Shown piece after piece: positions 1-8,614 of a stretch of DNA of 64,000 nucleotides; the stretch's first letter is position 1; every line of letters begins with the position of its first letter. Origin of the DNA: Bacteroidota bacterium (lineage in GTDB: Bacteria > Bacteroidota > Bacteroidia > Bacteroidales > Prolixibacteraceae); contig JAJRSD010000076.1 of assembly GCA_024278975.1 (NCBI GenBank), positions 1 to 64,000 of the forward strand, given 5' to 3'. A program made the position numbers and the translations under genes. The notes under the pieces were generated by a model. That model was given only the letters and a program-made list of their open reading frames with translations. It did no database searches and had not been told where the DNA came from.

Positions 1-2
1 CG

Positions 3-590
3 GCAGCAATACTGGGAGATACCCTCTTTCAGGAAAAATCATCGATTGCCATAGGTTTACAACGAATTGCAATCAGAAGTAAAATGAAAAAAGCTGATTT
101 TAAAATATATTATACTACTGATGGTACAACTCCAACAACAAATTCAAAGTTGTACAAAACCCAATTTGAAATTGATGCCGAAACAGTTGTAAAGGCAATT
201 ATTATGAAAAACGGCAAACAATTTATGGAATTGAAAGAACGGTTCAGAAAAGGGAAAGAGCCACGTTTTACGGATGATCGCCTTTTAATTTCTGATGATG
301 TGACCGGAACTATTTTTAACGGGCCTTTTGATTCTGAAGTTGCAGGCAGGTGGAAACATAATGACACAGTATATTACTTTGACAAAAAAGGTAACACGTT
401 TCATTTGGATGGCGATAAAAGAACAAAAGTTGGACGTTGGTGGTACGACTTCCCTGATGACCCTTTTGAAAACCCAAATTATAAAGGCGCCGGAGAGATA
501 TTCTGGAATAATTCAAATTTGAAGGAAAGACTAAGCCTGACACCCGATGGTAATATGAAAGTTGAAAAGGATATTTTTTATAAAAAATAA
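3..590 (+). CDS. C-terminal part of a secreted protein with a chitobiase-type (CHB_HEX_C-like) domain
   Basis: The frame is open from the window edge to the stop at 588-590, so only about the last 195 residues are visible. The ATG at 84 is probably internal because the frame continues upstream without a stop. Shortly after it comes the pattern IYYTTDGTTPT, typical of the small beta-sandwich domain found at the C-terminus of chitobiases and many Bacteroidota glycoside hydrolases and sulfatases. The remaining ~100 residues are rich in Trp, Gly and Asp (for example GRWKHNDTVYYF) and I do not recognise them. The gene lies 107 bp before a sulfatase on the same strand, so a role in polysaccharide breakdown is a reasonable inference. 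The catalytic part, if any, lies outside the window. Confidence 0.6.
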   Translation, partial: AAILGDTLFQEKSSIAIGLQRIAIRSKMKKADFKIYYTTDGTTPTTNSKLYKTQFEIDAETVVKAIIMKNGKQFMELKERFRKGKEPRFTDDRLLISDDVTGTIFNGPFDSEVAGRWKHNDTVYYFDKKGNTFHLDGDKRTKVGRWWYDFPDDPFENPNYKGAGEIFWNNSNLKERLSLTPDGNMKVEKDIFYKK

Positions 591-697
591 GTTTTAAATT
601 AACCAGATGAAACGAGTATGCAAAAGACTTGATACACAGGCGGATCACTATAAGCGAGATACATCGAATACCTTTGAAAATTTAAAATTATAATGAG

Positions 698-2188
698 ATG
701 AAATATATATTTAATATATCAGCGATCTTAACCTTGATAATATATTTTTCAGTTTCACTTTTTGCACAGGAGAAGCCAAACATAATATGGCTGATGGCAG
801 AAGATATTGGCACTGACCTTGAGTGTTATGGCATGCCGGCAGTTAAAACCCCAGTTTTGAATAAATTGGCCGAATCGGGCCTGAAGTTTACCAATACTTA
901 TTGTACCAACTCGATATGTTCGCCAAACCGGTCGGCAATGATGACAGGAGTTCATCAAAATAAAATTAATGCACAACACCATCGGAGTAATAGGGATGTT
1001 CCGTTGACAAAAAATGTTCAACCGTTTACCTACCATTTGAGAAAAGCCGGTTATACCTGTATCATAGGCAATGAGTTGGTTATGAGAAAAGGCCGTAAAA
1101 TCGATGTTAATTTCAAATACAGTGAAACAGGTGAGTGGGATGGTGAAAATGAATTTGGGCTGTTTGACAAGAAAGATACCTTTACCCCTGAAGATCAGCC
1201 ATTTTTCGCACAGATACAACTGGTAGTTACCCACCGGGGTGACTGGTGGAACAGTATCCGTGAAAGATCAAAACATCCCGTAAATCCTGACAAAGTTGTA
1301 ATGCCACCATATATGGCCAATGATTCTGTTATTAGGATAGACTGGGCTAAATACCTCGACCAGATTGAATATATGGACCATGAGGTTGGGTTAATTATTG
1401 ATGATTTGAAAAAGAAAGGGATGTATGAGAATACGATAATCATTTTTATTGGAGATAATGGAAGGTGCAATATCTGGGGGAAAGGATACCTTCATGATCC
1501 CGGAATACACATTCCTCTGATTGTAAGCTGGCCAAAAGGGATTAAGACCAAACAGGTTAGGGATGATTTAGTAAGTACAACCGATATTACTGCAACAATT
1601 CTTGATTTCGCCGGTATTGAAATACCAAAATATATGACAGGAATGTCATTTATGGAGAAAGATTTTAATCGTAAATATATTTATTCCGCACGTGATTTGT
1701 GGGACGAGGTCATGGAGAAATCCAGGAGTTTAACAGGGAAAAGATACAGGTACATTCGCAATTATATGCCGGAAGTGCCATGGGATGCCCATCAGGCTTA
1801 TCTGGAGTTTTACCGCCCGGCAGTTCATGTGATGCGGAAGCTGAAGCTTGATGGAAAGTTAGATAAGAATGAAACTTTATTCTTATCCAATTCAAAACCT
1901 GTAGAAGAATTATATGATTTGGTGAATGACCCGTATGAATTAAATAATTTAGCGGAAAATCCGGGGCATACAACAACTTTAGAGCAAATGAGAAAAGATT
2001 GCTCACATATTGAAACAGAAATGACTTCGCAAGACAAAACTTTCCATCCGATATTCCCCGTAGCTGTAAATGTCTTTGATTTTGTTAAGTATAAGTATCC
2101 AACGAACTATTTAGAGATGCTAAATGGGAAAGAAATAGGTTTTAGGAAATTTTTGGATTTGTATAAAGAGCGAGCGGTACAACAATGA
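698..2188 (+). CDS. S1-family sulfatase, secreted
   Basis: A 496-residue arylsulfatase-type enzyme that hydrolyses sulfate esters, probably on sulfated glycans. Residues 1-23 form a signal peptide ending LFAQ. The N-terminal metal-binding stretch PNIIWLMAED follows at residues 27-36; many S1 sulfatases have an Asp pair here and this one has Glu-Asp. The sulfatase signature CSPNR is at residues 74-78. Its Cys74 would be converted to formylglycine by a maturase that is not in this window. A second metal site, GDNG, is near residue 252. Length and order fit the family. It follows the partial glycan-related gene on the same strand. The substrate cannot be told from the sequence. Confidence 0.93.
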   Translation: MKYIFNISAILTLIIYFSVSLFAQEKPNIIWLMAEDIGTDLECYGMPAVKTPVLNKLAESGLKFTNTYCTNSICSPNRSAMMTGVHQNKINAQHHRSNRDVPLTKNVQPFTYHLRKAGYTCIIGNELVMRKGRKIDVNFKYSETGEWDGENEFGLFDKKDTFTPEDQPFFAQIQLVVTHRGDWWNSIRERSKHPVNPDKVVMPPYMANDSVIRIDWAKYLDQIEYMDHEVGLIIDDLKKKGMYENTIIIFIGDNGRCNIWGKGYLHDPGIHIPLIVSWPKGIKTKQVRDDLVSTTDITATILDFAGIEIPKYMTGMSFMEKDFNRKYIYSARDLWDEVMEKSRSLTGKRYRYIRNYMPEVPWDAHQAYLEFYRPAVHVMRKLKLDGKLDKNETLFLSNSKPVEELYDLVNDPYELNNLAENPGHTTTLEQMRKDCSHIETEMTSQDKTFHPIFPVAVNVFDFVKYKYPTNYLEMLNGKEIGFRKFLDLYKERAVQQ

Positions 2189-2203
2189 CCGGGCTGTTTA
2201 ATC

Positions 2204-2340
2204 CTAAGTTGAAAATATATTTTTAAAAAGCAGCTCCAAGCCCTTTCCAATCAGGACAATGGCAATGCAGTAACAGGTTGCGTTCTTAAAATAGCCTTTT
2301 AGGTCGGTATGTTTTGTGCCTCTTTTGAGTTGGAATGGAT
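2204..2340 (-). other. Possible antisense coding relic next to the IS66 fragment
   Basis: On the minus strand a frame is open for about 45 codons and ends at a TAG (2206-2204). It reads roughly KRGTKHTDLKGYFKNATCY followed by a hydrophobic stretch. No start codon context is visible and the fragment runs into the IS66 relic. It has a coding-like composition but I do not recognise the family. It may be the tail of another degraded mobile-element gene. Confidence 0.2.
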
Positions 2341-2670
2341 TAAGAAAACTGCAAACATTAATCAGTGTTTACAAACGTACCAAAGGCAGGAATCTTGTTG
2401 AAAGGCTGATTAAATACCAAGATGCTGTTCTGGCGTTTGCATTTTACGAACAAGTTCCTTTCACCAACAATCTGGCAGAAAGGGATATCAGCCCAACCAA
2501 AATAAAACAGAAAAAATCAAACTCGTTCCGCAGTTTTAAGGGGGCAGGAAACTATGCACGAATAGAGGGTTTTATATCCACAGCGAGAAAGAACAATAAA
2601 AATATTTTTCAACGAACTTTCGACTACCTTTGAAGGCAGCAACTTTACTACAGAATTAGCTGCTAAATAA
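2316..2670 (+). pseudogene. IS66-family transposase, C-terminal relic with a frameshift
   Basis: From about 2370 the product matches the C-terminal catalytic end of IS66 transposases: a KYQDAVLAF stretch, then VPFTNNLAERD containing the conserved NNxAERD block, then the arginine- and serine-rich KIKQKKSNSFRS and ARIEGFISTARKNN. About 80% of the usual transposase is missing upstream, and the first ~19 residues after the GTG at 2316 do not look like IS66. The annotated frame stops at 2633. In the +1 frame the typical IS66 ending continues as FNELSTTFEG up to a stop at 2668-2670, so one base was lost or gained in the A/T-rich run near 2596-2609. It is non-functional and marks past insertion and deletion here. 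Confidence 0.85.
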
Positions 2671-2702
2671 TTACCAATTGTATTTTAAAAAAGGCTAAGA
2701 TC

Positions 2703-3329
2703 ATGTTATTAAAAAAAATATTTATTTTTATTCTATTATTTTGTCCAACTATATATCTATTTGGACAAAATGATTTGGAAATTTCTGCTGATTTTCCAGG
2801 GGGAAATATAATTGTCGAAAATTGTGATAATAAAAGTACATTATATTATCAAGCTACATCCGATACAATAAAACTTAGGCCTGATCTCCGGGATACGGAA
2901 GGAAATTGGTTTTATTGGTATTCCAGGGTCACAGGAGCTGCGAATCGCAACTTGTTCTTTCAGTTTGCCGGACATCCAATTGGATCTTTTGGTCCTGCTT
3001 ATAGTACGGATGGTGGCAAAAATTGGAATTGGCTACATGACAAAATTCAGAAAAACCATAGTAGTTTTTCATTTTCGTTTGGAGAGAATCAGGATTCGGT
3101 TATGTTTTGTATGGGAATTCCATATCTTCAGAATAATTTTGATGAATTTATTTCTGGTTACAGGAAAAATCCATACGTGTCGATTCATTCATTAACGAAA
3201 TCAGAAAAGGGCAGGGATATCGAGGAAATTCATATTTGTAATCCTAAAATCACCTCACAATATAAAATGATTTTAACAGCTCGCCACCACGCTTGTGAAA
3301 TGATGGCAAGTTATGCTTTGGAGGGTTGA
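2703..3329 (+). pseudogene. M14 zinc carboxypeptidase, truncated inside the catalytic domain
   Basis: Residues 1-21 are a signal peptide (ending YLFGQ). Residues ~25-145 resemble the N-terminal beta-domain of cytosolic-type M14 carboxypeptidases, with the block LRDTEGNWFYWYSRV. The peptidase domain begins with NPYVSIHSLTKS and reaches the first zinc motif in TARHHACEMMASYALEG (HxxE). Seven residues or so later the frame hits TGA at 3327. The second zinc His and the catalytic Glu, normally 150-250 residues further on, are missing. A different gene (OmpA-like) starts in another frame at exactly this point. I read this as the remnant of a deletion; an inactive secreted N-terminal fragment could still be made. 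Confidence 0.75.
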
Positions 3330-4486
3330 AACATGTTATACCGGCTCCAATAATTCCACAATTATTGGTAAGTGGGTTTGTAAAAGAGTTAGACTCAAAA
3401 GAACCAATTGAAGGTGCTACATTATTCGTTTTTAATCCAAAATCAGATAATGTAATGATTTTAGAGAGTGATTCTTTGGGGAATTTCGAAACAGAATTGG
3501 AGTACGATAATCCATACGTTGTTAAAGCAATGAAAGATGGATATATTTACGACTGTACGCCATTTAGAACACCAGAGGCGGGTGTAATAGAATATCGTGT
3601 GCCAAGAGATTTATTACTGTTTAAATTGAATATTAACCAGAGTTTTATAGTAGAAAATATTTATTACGATCTTGATAAGTGGTTTATCCGTGAAGATGCT
3701 AAAATGCCTCTCGATAATCTAATCAATATTATGAACCAATATCCGATAGAAGCAGAGTTGTCTTCTCATACCGACTCCAGAGCTTCTCATAAGTATAATA
3801 TTGAATTGTCTCAAAAAAGGGCTGAATCGGCGGTAGAGTATATTATTGCAAATGGAATAAGTCCCTCAAGAATTACAGCAAAAGGTTACGGCGAAACACA
3901 GTTGGTAAATCAATGTGCTGATGGAGTTAGCTGCACAGAGGAGCAACATCAGGCAAACAGGCGTACAGAATTTAAAATAACGTCGATTGACCAATTGTCT
4001 GATATGCAAAATCCTTTTGACCCTGAAGTTTTCAAGGTTGGCGATGTTATTAGTATAAAACTGTTTGATGAAGGTTTTTTTAGTAATTGTTTGTCACAAG
4101 CGGAGATTGAAAGTAATTCAATCAAAAAAAACGAGAATTCTACCGATACTTTTGATGGTAAAATAGACCAAACTAAAATACGTAAAAACAAGAGAGCCGC
4201 GAACAATAAGATTGTGATGCCTGAATCAAATATTTCTGATAAGAGCACTTCTGCAAATACTTATCATGTTCAAGTTATTGCAGTAACCAAAACACTTGAT
4301 AGAGAATCGTATTTTACTAATATTAATGACTTAATAGACAAATACGGAATTTCAATATCAAAAGTTGATGGACTAAATAAATATCAAATTGGAAGTTTTG
4401 AAAACTATTCGGATGCAAGTAAACTAAGACAGGCACTTATTTCGAGAGGTTATAAAACTGCATTTATAGTAAAAAATGCTGTGTAA
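3326..4486 (+). CDS. OmpA-family protein with C-terminal SPOR domain, N-terminally truncated
   Basis: The 386 residues hold three modules. Residues ~10-85 are a carboxypeptidase-regulatory-like beta-sandwich (SGFVKELDSKEPIEGATLF). Residues ~105-225 are an OmpA/Pal peptidoglycan-binding domain with IYYDLDKWFIR and LSSHTDSR, ending in NRRTEFKI. Residues ~310-382 are a SPOR-like domain (TYHVQVIAV to SRGYKTAFIV). Family members usually carry a signal peptide and TPR or PD40 repeats in front, all absent here. The only start is a TTG at 3326 that overlaps the stop of the M14 fragment; the first in-frame ATG is near 3452. Without a signal peptide it would not reach the periplasm, so it is probably a decayed gene. 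Confidence 0.75.
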   Translation: MKHVIPAPIIPQLLVSGFVKELDSKEPIEGATLFVFNPKSDNVMILESDSLGNFETELEYDNPYVVKAMKDGYIYDCTPFRTPEAGVIEYRVPRDLLLFKLNINQSFIVENIYYDLDKWFIREDAKMPLDNLINIMNQYPIEAELSSHTDSRASHKYNIELSQKRAESAVEYIIANGISPSRITAKGYGETQLVNQCADGVSCTEEQHQANRRTEFKITSIDQLSDMQNPFDPEVFKVGDVISIKLFDEGFFSNCLSQAEIESNSIKKNENSTDTFDGKIDQTKIRKNKRAANNKIVMPESNISDKSTSANTYHVQVIAVTKTLDRESYFTNINDLIDKYGISISKVDGLNKYQIGSFENYSDASKLRQALISRGYKTAFIVKNAV

Positions 4487-4511
4487 TATAAAGTGGAAGG
4501 ATATTACATAA

Positions 4512-4808
4512 ATTACGGTAATTGAAGTGACACCGACAGATGAGGTTGACCGTGGTTATATGTATCTCGATCATCGTTTATCGACCGACGCAAATTGTGG
4601 TGGCGAAAAACTTGCAAAGCCTTCTAAATTATTGGGAAGTATTTATAAATCGCAAGAATCCGGGACAATTCCATTATACGAATTTTTTATTGATGCCCCC
4701 GGAACTGACCATGCATATTCTGTTAACATAGATGAGTATGATGGCAAAAATGGTTATCAGTTAGCAAGTAGTGGAAATCCAATCGGATATGTTTATCCTG
4801 CAAAATAA
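4512..4808 (+). CDS. Short orphan fragment resembling DUF5648-type repeats
   Basis: The frame is open from about 4512 and the first usable start is GTG at 4527, giving 93 residues. The sequence has the phrases GTIPLYEFF, GTDHAYSVN and IGYVYPAK. These follow the pattern of DUF5648-like repeats found in secreted Bacteroidota proteins (PLYR..., GDHFYT..., GYVY). There is no signal peptide and no recognisable ribosome site. It sits between a truncated OmpA gene and the oppositely oriented purA. I read it as the tail of a larger secreted protein lost by deletion; an independent small gene is less likely. Confidence 0.4.
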   Translation: MTVIEVTPTDEVDRGYMYLDHRLSTDANCGGEKLAKPSKLLGSIYKSQESGTIPLYEFFIDAPGTDHAYSVNIDEYDGKNGYQLASSGNPIGYVYPAK

Positions 4809-4823
4809 ATATACAGAATAAAA

Positions 4824-6101
4824 CTACTCTTTCTCCAAAAAAATAGTTTGCGCACGATTAGGTCCAACCGAAGCAATTGAAATTGGAATATTCATTTCAT
4901 CTTCAATAAAACTGATATAGTTATTTAATTCTTCGGGGAATTCATTTTGGTCTTTTATTTGTGTCAGATCGGTTTTCCAACCGGGCAGTTCAACATAAAC
5001 AGGTTTAACATCATCGGTTAATTCAAATGGAAAATGTTCTACCACTTCGCCATCAATTTCGTAACCTACACAAATTTTTATTGTATCGAAATCGTCTAAA
5101 ACATCGCCTTTCATCATAATTAATTCGGTAACACCATCGAGCATCACCGAATATTTTAAGGCTACCAAATCGAGCCAGCCGCAACGGCGTGGTCGTCCGG
5201 TAGTAGAACCATATTCGTTTCCGGCATCGCGTAATTTTGTGCCGGTATCGTCGTTCAGTTCTGTCGGGAATGGTCCCATTCCAACACGGGTACAATATGC
5301 TTTGAAAATACCAAAAACATTACCGATTTTCTGCGGTGCAATTCCAAGTCCGGTACAAGCTCCGGCACAAATAGTGTTCGAACTGGTTACAAACGGGTAC
5401 GACCCAAAATCTATATCGAGCAGTGTTCCCTGCGCACCTTCTGCTAAAATAGATTTGCCGGCAATTAATGCCTCGTTTATCATGTGTTCGGTATCAACAA
5501 TTTTAAACGATTTTAAAACATTAATTCCTTCGAACCAATCTTTTTCACACGCATTTAAAGTTTCCTCGTAATTGTATTTGAAAAATTCGGTGAGCATGAC
5601 TTTATGATTATCGATACGGGAGTTATATTTTACATCGAAATTGTGTATTAAGTCTCCAACACGCAATCCGTCTCTACCAATTTTATCTTTGTACGTTGGT
5701 CCAATTCCTTTTAGTGTTGAACCAATTTTTGTTTTGCCTTTTTTCTCTTCCGAAGCAGCGTCCAACAAACGGTGAGTAGGTAAAATAAGATGTGCTTTTT
5801 TCGAGATATAAAGGTTCTTCGAAATGTCGATGCCTACATCGTGAAGTTTATCTATTTCCTGTTTAAAAATAATAGGGTCGATAACAACTCCATTCCCAAT
5901 AATATTTATTTTATTTTCTCTGAATATCCCTGATGGGATAGTATGCAAAATATGTTTTACATTGTTGAATTCTAAAGTGTGGCCTGCATTCGGGCCTCCC
6001 TGAAAACGAGATATTATATCGTATTTTGGTGTCAGTACATCAACAATTTTCCCTTTTCCTTCGTCGCCCCATTGGAGTCCAAGTAATACATCTACATTCA
6101 T
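4824..6101 (-). CDS. purA: Adenylosuccinate synthase
   Basis: PurA joins IMP and aspartate, using GTP, to make adenylosuccinate, the first committed step to AMP. The 425 residues match the full family length. Residues 8-16 are the P-loop-like WGDEGKGKIVD, with the catalytic Asp and Lys. NAGHT at ~37-41, the GSTLKGIGPTY stretch near residue 126, the EGAQGTLLDIDFGSYP segment near residue 220 and the late GRPRRCGWLD block are all present. It lies downstream of the Fur-family gene on the same strand but is separated from it by a terminator hairpin, so it probably has its own promoter. Confidence 0.97.
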   Translation of the reverse strand: MNVDVLLGLQWGDEGKGKIVDVLTPKYDIISRFQGGPNAGHTLEFNNVKHILHTIPSGIFRENKINIIGNGVVIDPIIFKQEIDKLHDVGIDISKNLYISKKAHLILPTHRLLDAASEEKKGKTKIGSTLKGIGPTYKDKIGRDGLRVGDLIHNFDVKYNSRIDNHKVMLTEFFKYNYEETLNACEKDWFEGINVLKSFKIVDTEHMINEALIAGKSILAEGAQGTLLDIDFGSYPFVTSSNTICAGACTGLGIAPQKIGNVFGIFKAYCTRVGMGPFPTELNDDTGTKLRDAGNEYGSTTGRPRRCGWLDLVALKYSVMLDGVTELIMMKGDVLDDFDTIKICVGYEIDGEVVEHFPFELTDDVKPVYVELPGWKTDLTQIKDQNEFPEELNNYISFIEDEMNIPISIASVGPNRAQTIFLEKE

Positions 6102-6215
6102 TATATTGATTTTTTTACATACGAAACCGCAAAAGTTTCATGTTTACTAAACAAACTTGTGCGGCTTTTAATTTAAGCGTTTAAAAGTACAAATAATTTT
6201 TGGTTACGGGCATAA

Positions 6216-6243
6216 AAAAATCCTCCCGAAAAAGAGGATTTTA
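6216..6243 (-). terminator. Intrinsic terminator after the Fur-family gene
   Basis: Arms AATCCTC and GAGGATT enclose an 8-base loop. On the minus strand the hairpin is followed by a run of seven T, the layout of a Rho-independent terminator. It lies between the Fur-family stop at 6269 and the purA start at 6101, so it separates their transcripts. Confidence 0.75.
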
Positions 6244-6268
6244 TGATCTGTTAAAACAGATGGTTTTT

Positions 6269-6712
6269 TTAATTCTTATCGTTATACTCTCCATAAATAT
6301 AAAGAGTATGGTGCGAGAGCTTAAAGTTGTTTTTTATACATGCATCCTCAATTATCTCTCTGATACGTGGATCGTAAAACTCAACCACTTTGCTTGTCGA
6401 AATATCAATCATGTGGTCGTGTTGCATCATTGCATACGCCTTTTCGAACTGTGCAATGTTTTTACCAAACTGATGTTTTACAACCAATTTACAATCTAAA
6501 AGTAAATCGATGGTGTTATAAAGTGTGGCACGGCTCACCCGATAATTGTTATTCTTCATCGAAATGTATAACGACTCAATATCGAAATGACCCTCGCGAC
6601 AATATATTTCATCAAGTATTGCAAACCTCTCTGGAGTTCTTCTGTGCCCGTTTTTTCCCAGATAATCAGTGAACATATTTCTTACTGTTTCTCTGGTTTT
6701 ATGGTTATTCAT
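6269..6712 (-). CDS. Fur-family transcriptional regulator
   Basis: A 147-residue winged-helix repressor of the Fur/PerR/Zur family. The N-terminal DNA-binding part has [14 protein letters not shown] and the recognition-helix stretch [15 protein letters not shown]. The regulatory-site histidine in [10 protein letters not shown] and the later QHDHMI resemble the metal-sensing site. The CxxC pairs that hold the structural zinc in many Fur proteins are absent: the usual Cys position after HDHMI reads DISTS. So it is a Fur homologue without Cys4 zinc. Whether it senses iron, manganese or peroxide is not clear. It sits directly downstream of the RelA/SpoT gene, an order seen in related Bacteroidota. 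A possible -7 element (TATTTTTG) is at 6745-6738. Confidence 0.9.
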   Translation of the reverse strand: MNNHKTRETVRNMFTDYLGKNGHRRTPERFAILDEIYCREGHFDIESLYISMKNNNYRVSRATLYNTIDLLLDCKLVVKHQFGKNIAQFEKAYAMMQHDHMIDISTSKVVEFYDPRIREIIEDACIKNNFKLSHHTLYIYGEYNDKN

Positions 6713-6737
6713 AATTAAACCAATTTTAAATAAGATA

Positions 6738-6745
6738 CAAAAATA
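6738..6745 (-). promoter_or_regulatory. Candidate -7 element of the Fur-family gene
   Basis: Read on the minus strand the sequence is TATTTTTG, matching the Bacteroidota TAnnTTTG consensus, 26 bp before the start codon at 6712. No convincing -33 TTG is at the usual distance, so support is partial. Confidence 0.35.
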
Positions 6746-6780
6746 TAATTTTTTTTGAATTTATTAAGAATCAATAAAAA

Positions 6781-8604
6781 TTATTCGTCTAAGTTTTCAA
6801 TCCGCTTAACACTATTGATTCCTTTAATCTTTGTTAACCGTTCCATTAATTTGTCTAAATCGTCGGTATTGTGGATATACAGAAATAGTTCGCCAGTAAA
6901 AATTCCCTCGTGTGCATCGAAATGCAGCGAACGCATATTAATATTATTCTCTTTAGATATTATGGTTGTAATCTGATTTGCAATGCCTAATCTGTCGAAT
7001 CCATCTAACCTGAGCCGGGTTAAGTACGACTGTTTTTTAAATTTTGTCCACTCGGCCTCAACAATTCTATCGCCTTGGTTCGATAAATATTTAGCCAACT
7101 CCTTGCATCCTGCTTTATGAATATTCACATGGTCGTCGGCACTCAAATATCCAATTACCTTTTCTCCCGGAATAGGATTGCAGCATTTTGCCAGCGAAAA
7201 TGAAATATTATCCTGAGCTTCTTTTAAAATAAATAGTTTTTTATTATCAATTTTCCGAGTGGGATCGTCTTCTGTTTCGTCGTCTTTATTTTTATTTCCA
7301 AAAGTGATATTCCAATATTTTACAAGTTTACTTTCTGATTTCTTACCCAGAATTTCGTCAATATTTTTCAGCTCTAAAAATCCCATTCCAACTTCGGAGT
7401 AAAGTTGGTCTTTATTATTTAGGTTGAAATGCCCAATAATTTTTTTCAGATTATTTGAAGTTAGCGGAGCATTTGCCTTTTTTACCGCCTCGTCAACTAT
7501 TACCCTTCCTTTTTCGATGTGCATGCTTTTTTCGAGTTTAAAAGCTGCTTTAATTTTTCCACGTGCTTTTGCCGAAGTAGTATATTGTAACCACTCGAGT
7601 TTTGGAGTTTGGTTTTCAGATGTTAATATCTCTATCTGGTCGCCACTTTTTATAACATGGCTAACAGGAACGAGCTTTAAATTTATTTTTGCACCAATAC
7701 ATTTATTACCTAAATCGGTATGTATTTCGTATGCAAAATCGATAATTGTCGAATTTTGCGGCATCGAATACATATCTCCTTTTGGTGTAAAAACATTTAT
7801 TTCGGTTCCGTATAAGTTCAGTTTAAACTCATCCAGAAATTCAAATTCATCGGTATCCTGGTTTTTCAGAACATCGCGAATTCGTTCGAGCCACGTTTCC
7901 AGTTCACTTTCGTAGGTGCTAATATCTTTGTAACGGTAGTGAGCGGCAAAGCCGCGGTCGGCAATTTCGTCCATGCGTTCTGTACGAATCTGAACTTCAA
8001 CCCATTTTCCCTGTGGACCCATAACTGTAACATGCAGCGACTCGTAACCATTTACTTTTGGTAGATTTATCCAGTCGCGAATCCGGTCGGGTTTGGGTCT
8101 GTAAATATCTGTAACAATAGATAAAACATCGAAACATTGTCGTTTTTCCGAAAGTTCGGGTTTTGCCTTTATAATTATTCGAATGGCAAGAATATCGTAG
8201 ATCTCGTTAAATGTTACCCCCTTTTTTTGCATCTTCTGCCAAATAGAGTAACTGGTTTTTAGCCGGTGCGTTACTTCGCAGCTAAAATCTTCGGCTGCAA
8301 GTTTTTCGTTTATTGGCTTTATAAATTTGTTTACAAGGTAGTTTCGTGTCTCTTCCTGGTTGTGCAACAGATAAATTATCTGATTATGTTCTTCGGGATG
8401 TTTATATTTAAAACTCAACTCTTCCAACTCGGTTTTAATTGCATACAAACCAAGCCGATGCGCAAGCGGAACATAAAGGAAAAGAGTTTCTCCGGCAATT
8501 TTAATTTTTTTGTGGGGCAACATCGAGTCGAGTGTTTGCATATTGTGCAAGCGGTCGGCAATTTTTATGAGAATAACCCGCACGTCATCCGAAAGGGTCA
8601 TCAA
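6781..8604 (-). CDS. RelA/SpoT homologue, 3' frame: rest of hydrolase, synthetase, TGS and ACT domains
   Basis: This frame carries most of a bifunctional (p)ppGpp synthetase/hydrolase. It starts with LSDDVRVILIKIADRLHNM, the late hydrolase motif with the DRLHN block. The synthetase follows: RLKTSYSIWQKM, YDILAIRI, then VNGYESLH and VEVQIRT. Next come a TGS domain (IDFAYEIHTDLGNKCIGAKIN) and a C-terminal ACT domain (residues ~535-605). The only starts are a TTG at 8604 and ATG at 8601, both inside the hydrolase domain, so this is not a natural N-terminus. Joined to the upstream frame by a -1 slip on the A7 run it gives 738 residues, the usual length of a Rel/Spo enzyme. Expressed alone it would keep synthetase activity but lack a working hydrolase. 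Confidence 0.9.
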   Translation of the reverse strand: MMTLSDDVRVILIKIADRLHNMQTLDSMLPHKKIKIAGETLFLYVPLAHRLGLYAIKTELEELSFKYKHPEEHNQIIYLLHNQEETRNYLVNKFIKPINEKLAAEDFSCEVTHRLKTSYSIWQKMQKKGVTFNEIYDILAIRIIIKAKPELSEKRQCFDVLSIVTDIYRPKPDRIRDWINLPKVNGYESLHVTVMGPQGKWVEVQIRTERMDEIADRGFAAHYRYKDISTYESELETWLERIRDVLKNQDTDEFEFLDEFKLNLYGTEINVFTPKGDMYSMPQNSTIIDFAYEIHTDLGNKCIGAKINLKLVPVSHVIKSGDQIEILTSENQTPKLEWLQYTTSAKARGKIKAAFKLEKSMHIEKGRVIVDEAVKKANAPLTSNNLKKIIGHFNLNNKDQLYSEVGMGFLELKNIDEILGKKSESKLVKYWNITFGNKNKDDETEDDPTRKIDNKKLFILKEAQDNISFSLAKCCNPIPGEKVIGYLSADDHVNIHKAGCKELAKYLSNQGDRIVEAEWTKFKKQSYLTRLRLDGFDRLGIANQITTIISKENNINMRSLHFDAHEGIFTGELFLYIHNTDDLDKLMERLTKIKGINSVKRIENLDE

Positions 8605-8614
8605 TATTTTTTTA
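8601..8614 (-). other. A7 slip or frameshift site in the RelA/SpoT gene
   Basis: The minus strand reads TTA AAA AAA TAT TGA TGA in the zero frame; the A7 run is the complement of T at 8607-8613. The heptamer A AAA AAA is a classical -1 slippery sequence. A one-base back-slip gives AAA ATA TTG ATG ACC and joins the two halves exactly where homologues read LTLKKILMTLSDD. One extra A in the real DNA would do the same. No clear downstream stem is visible. Confidence 0.6.
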
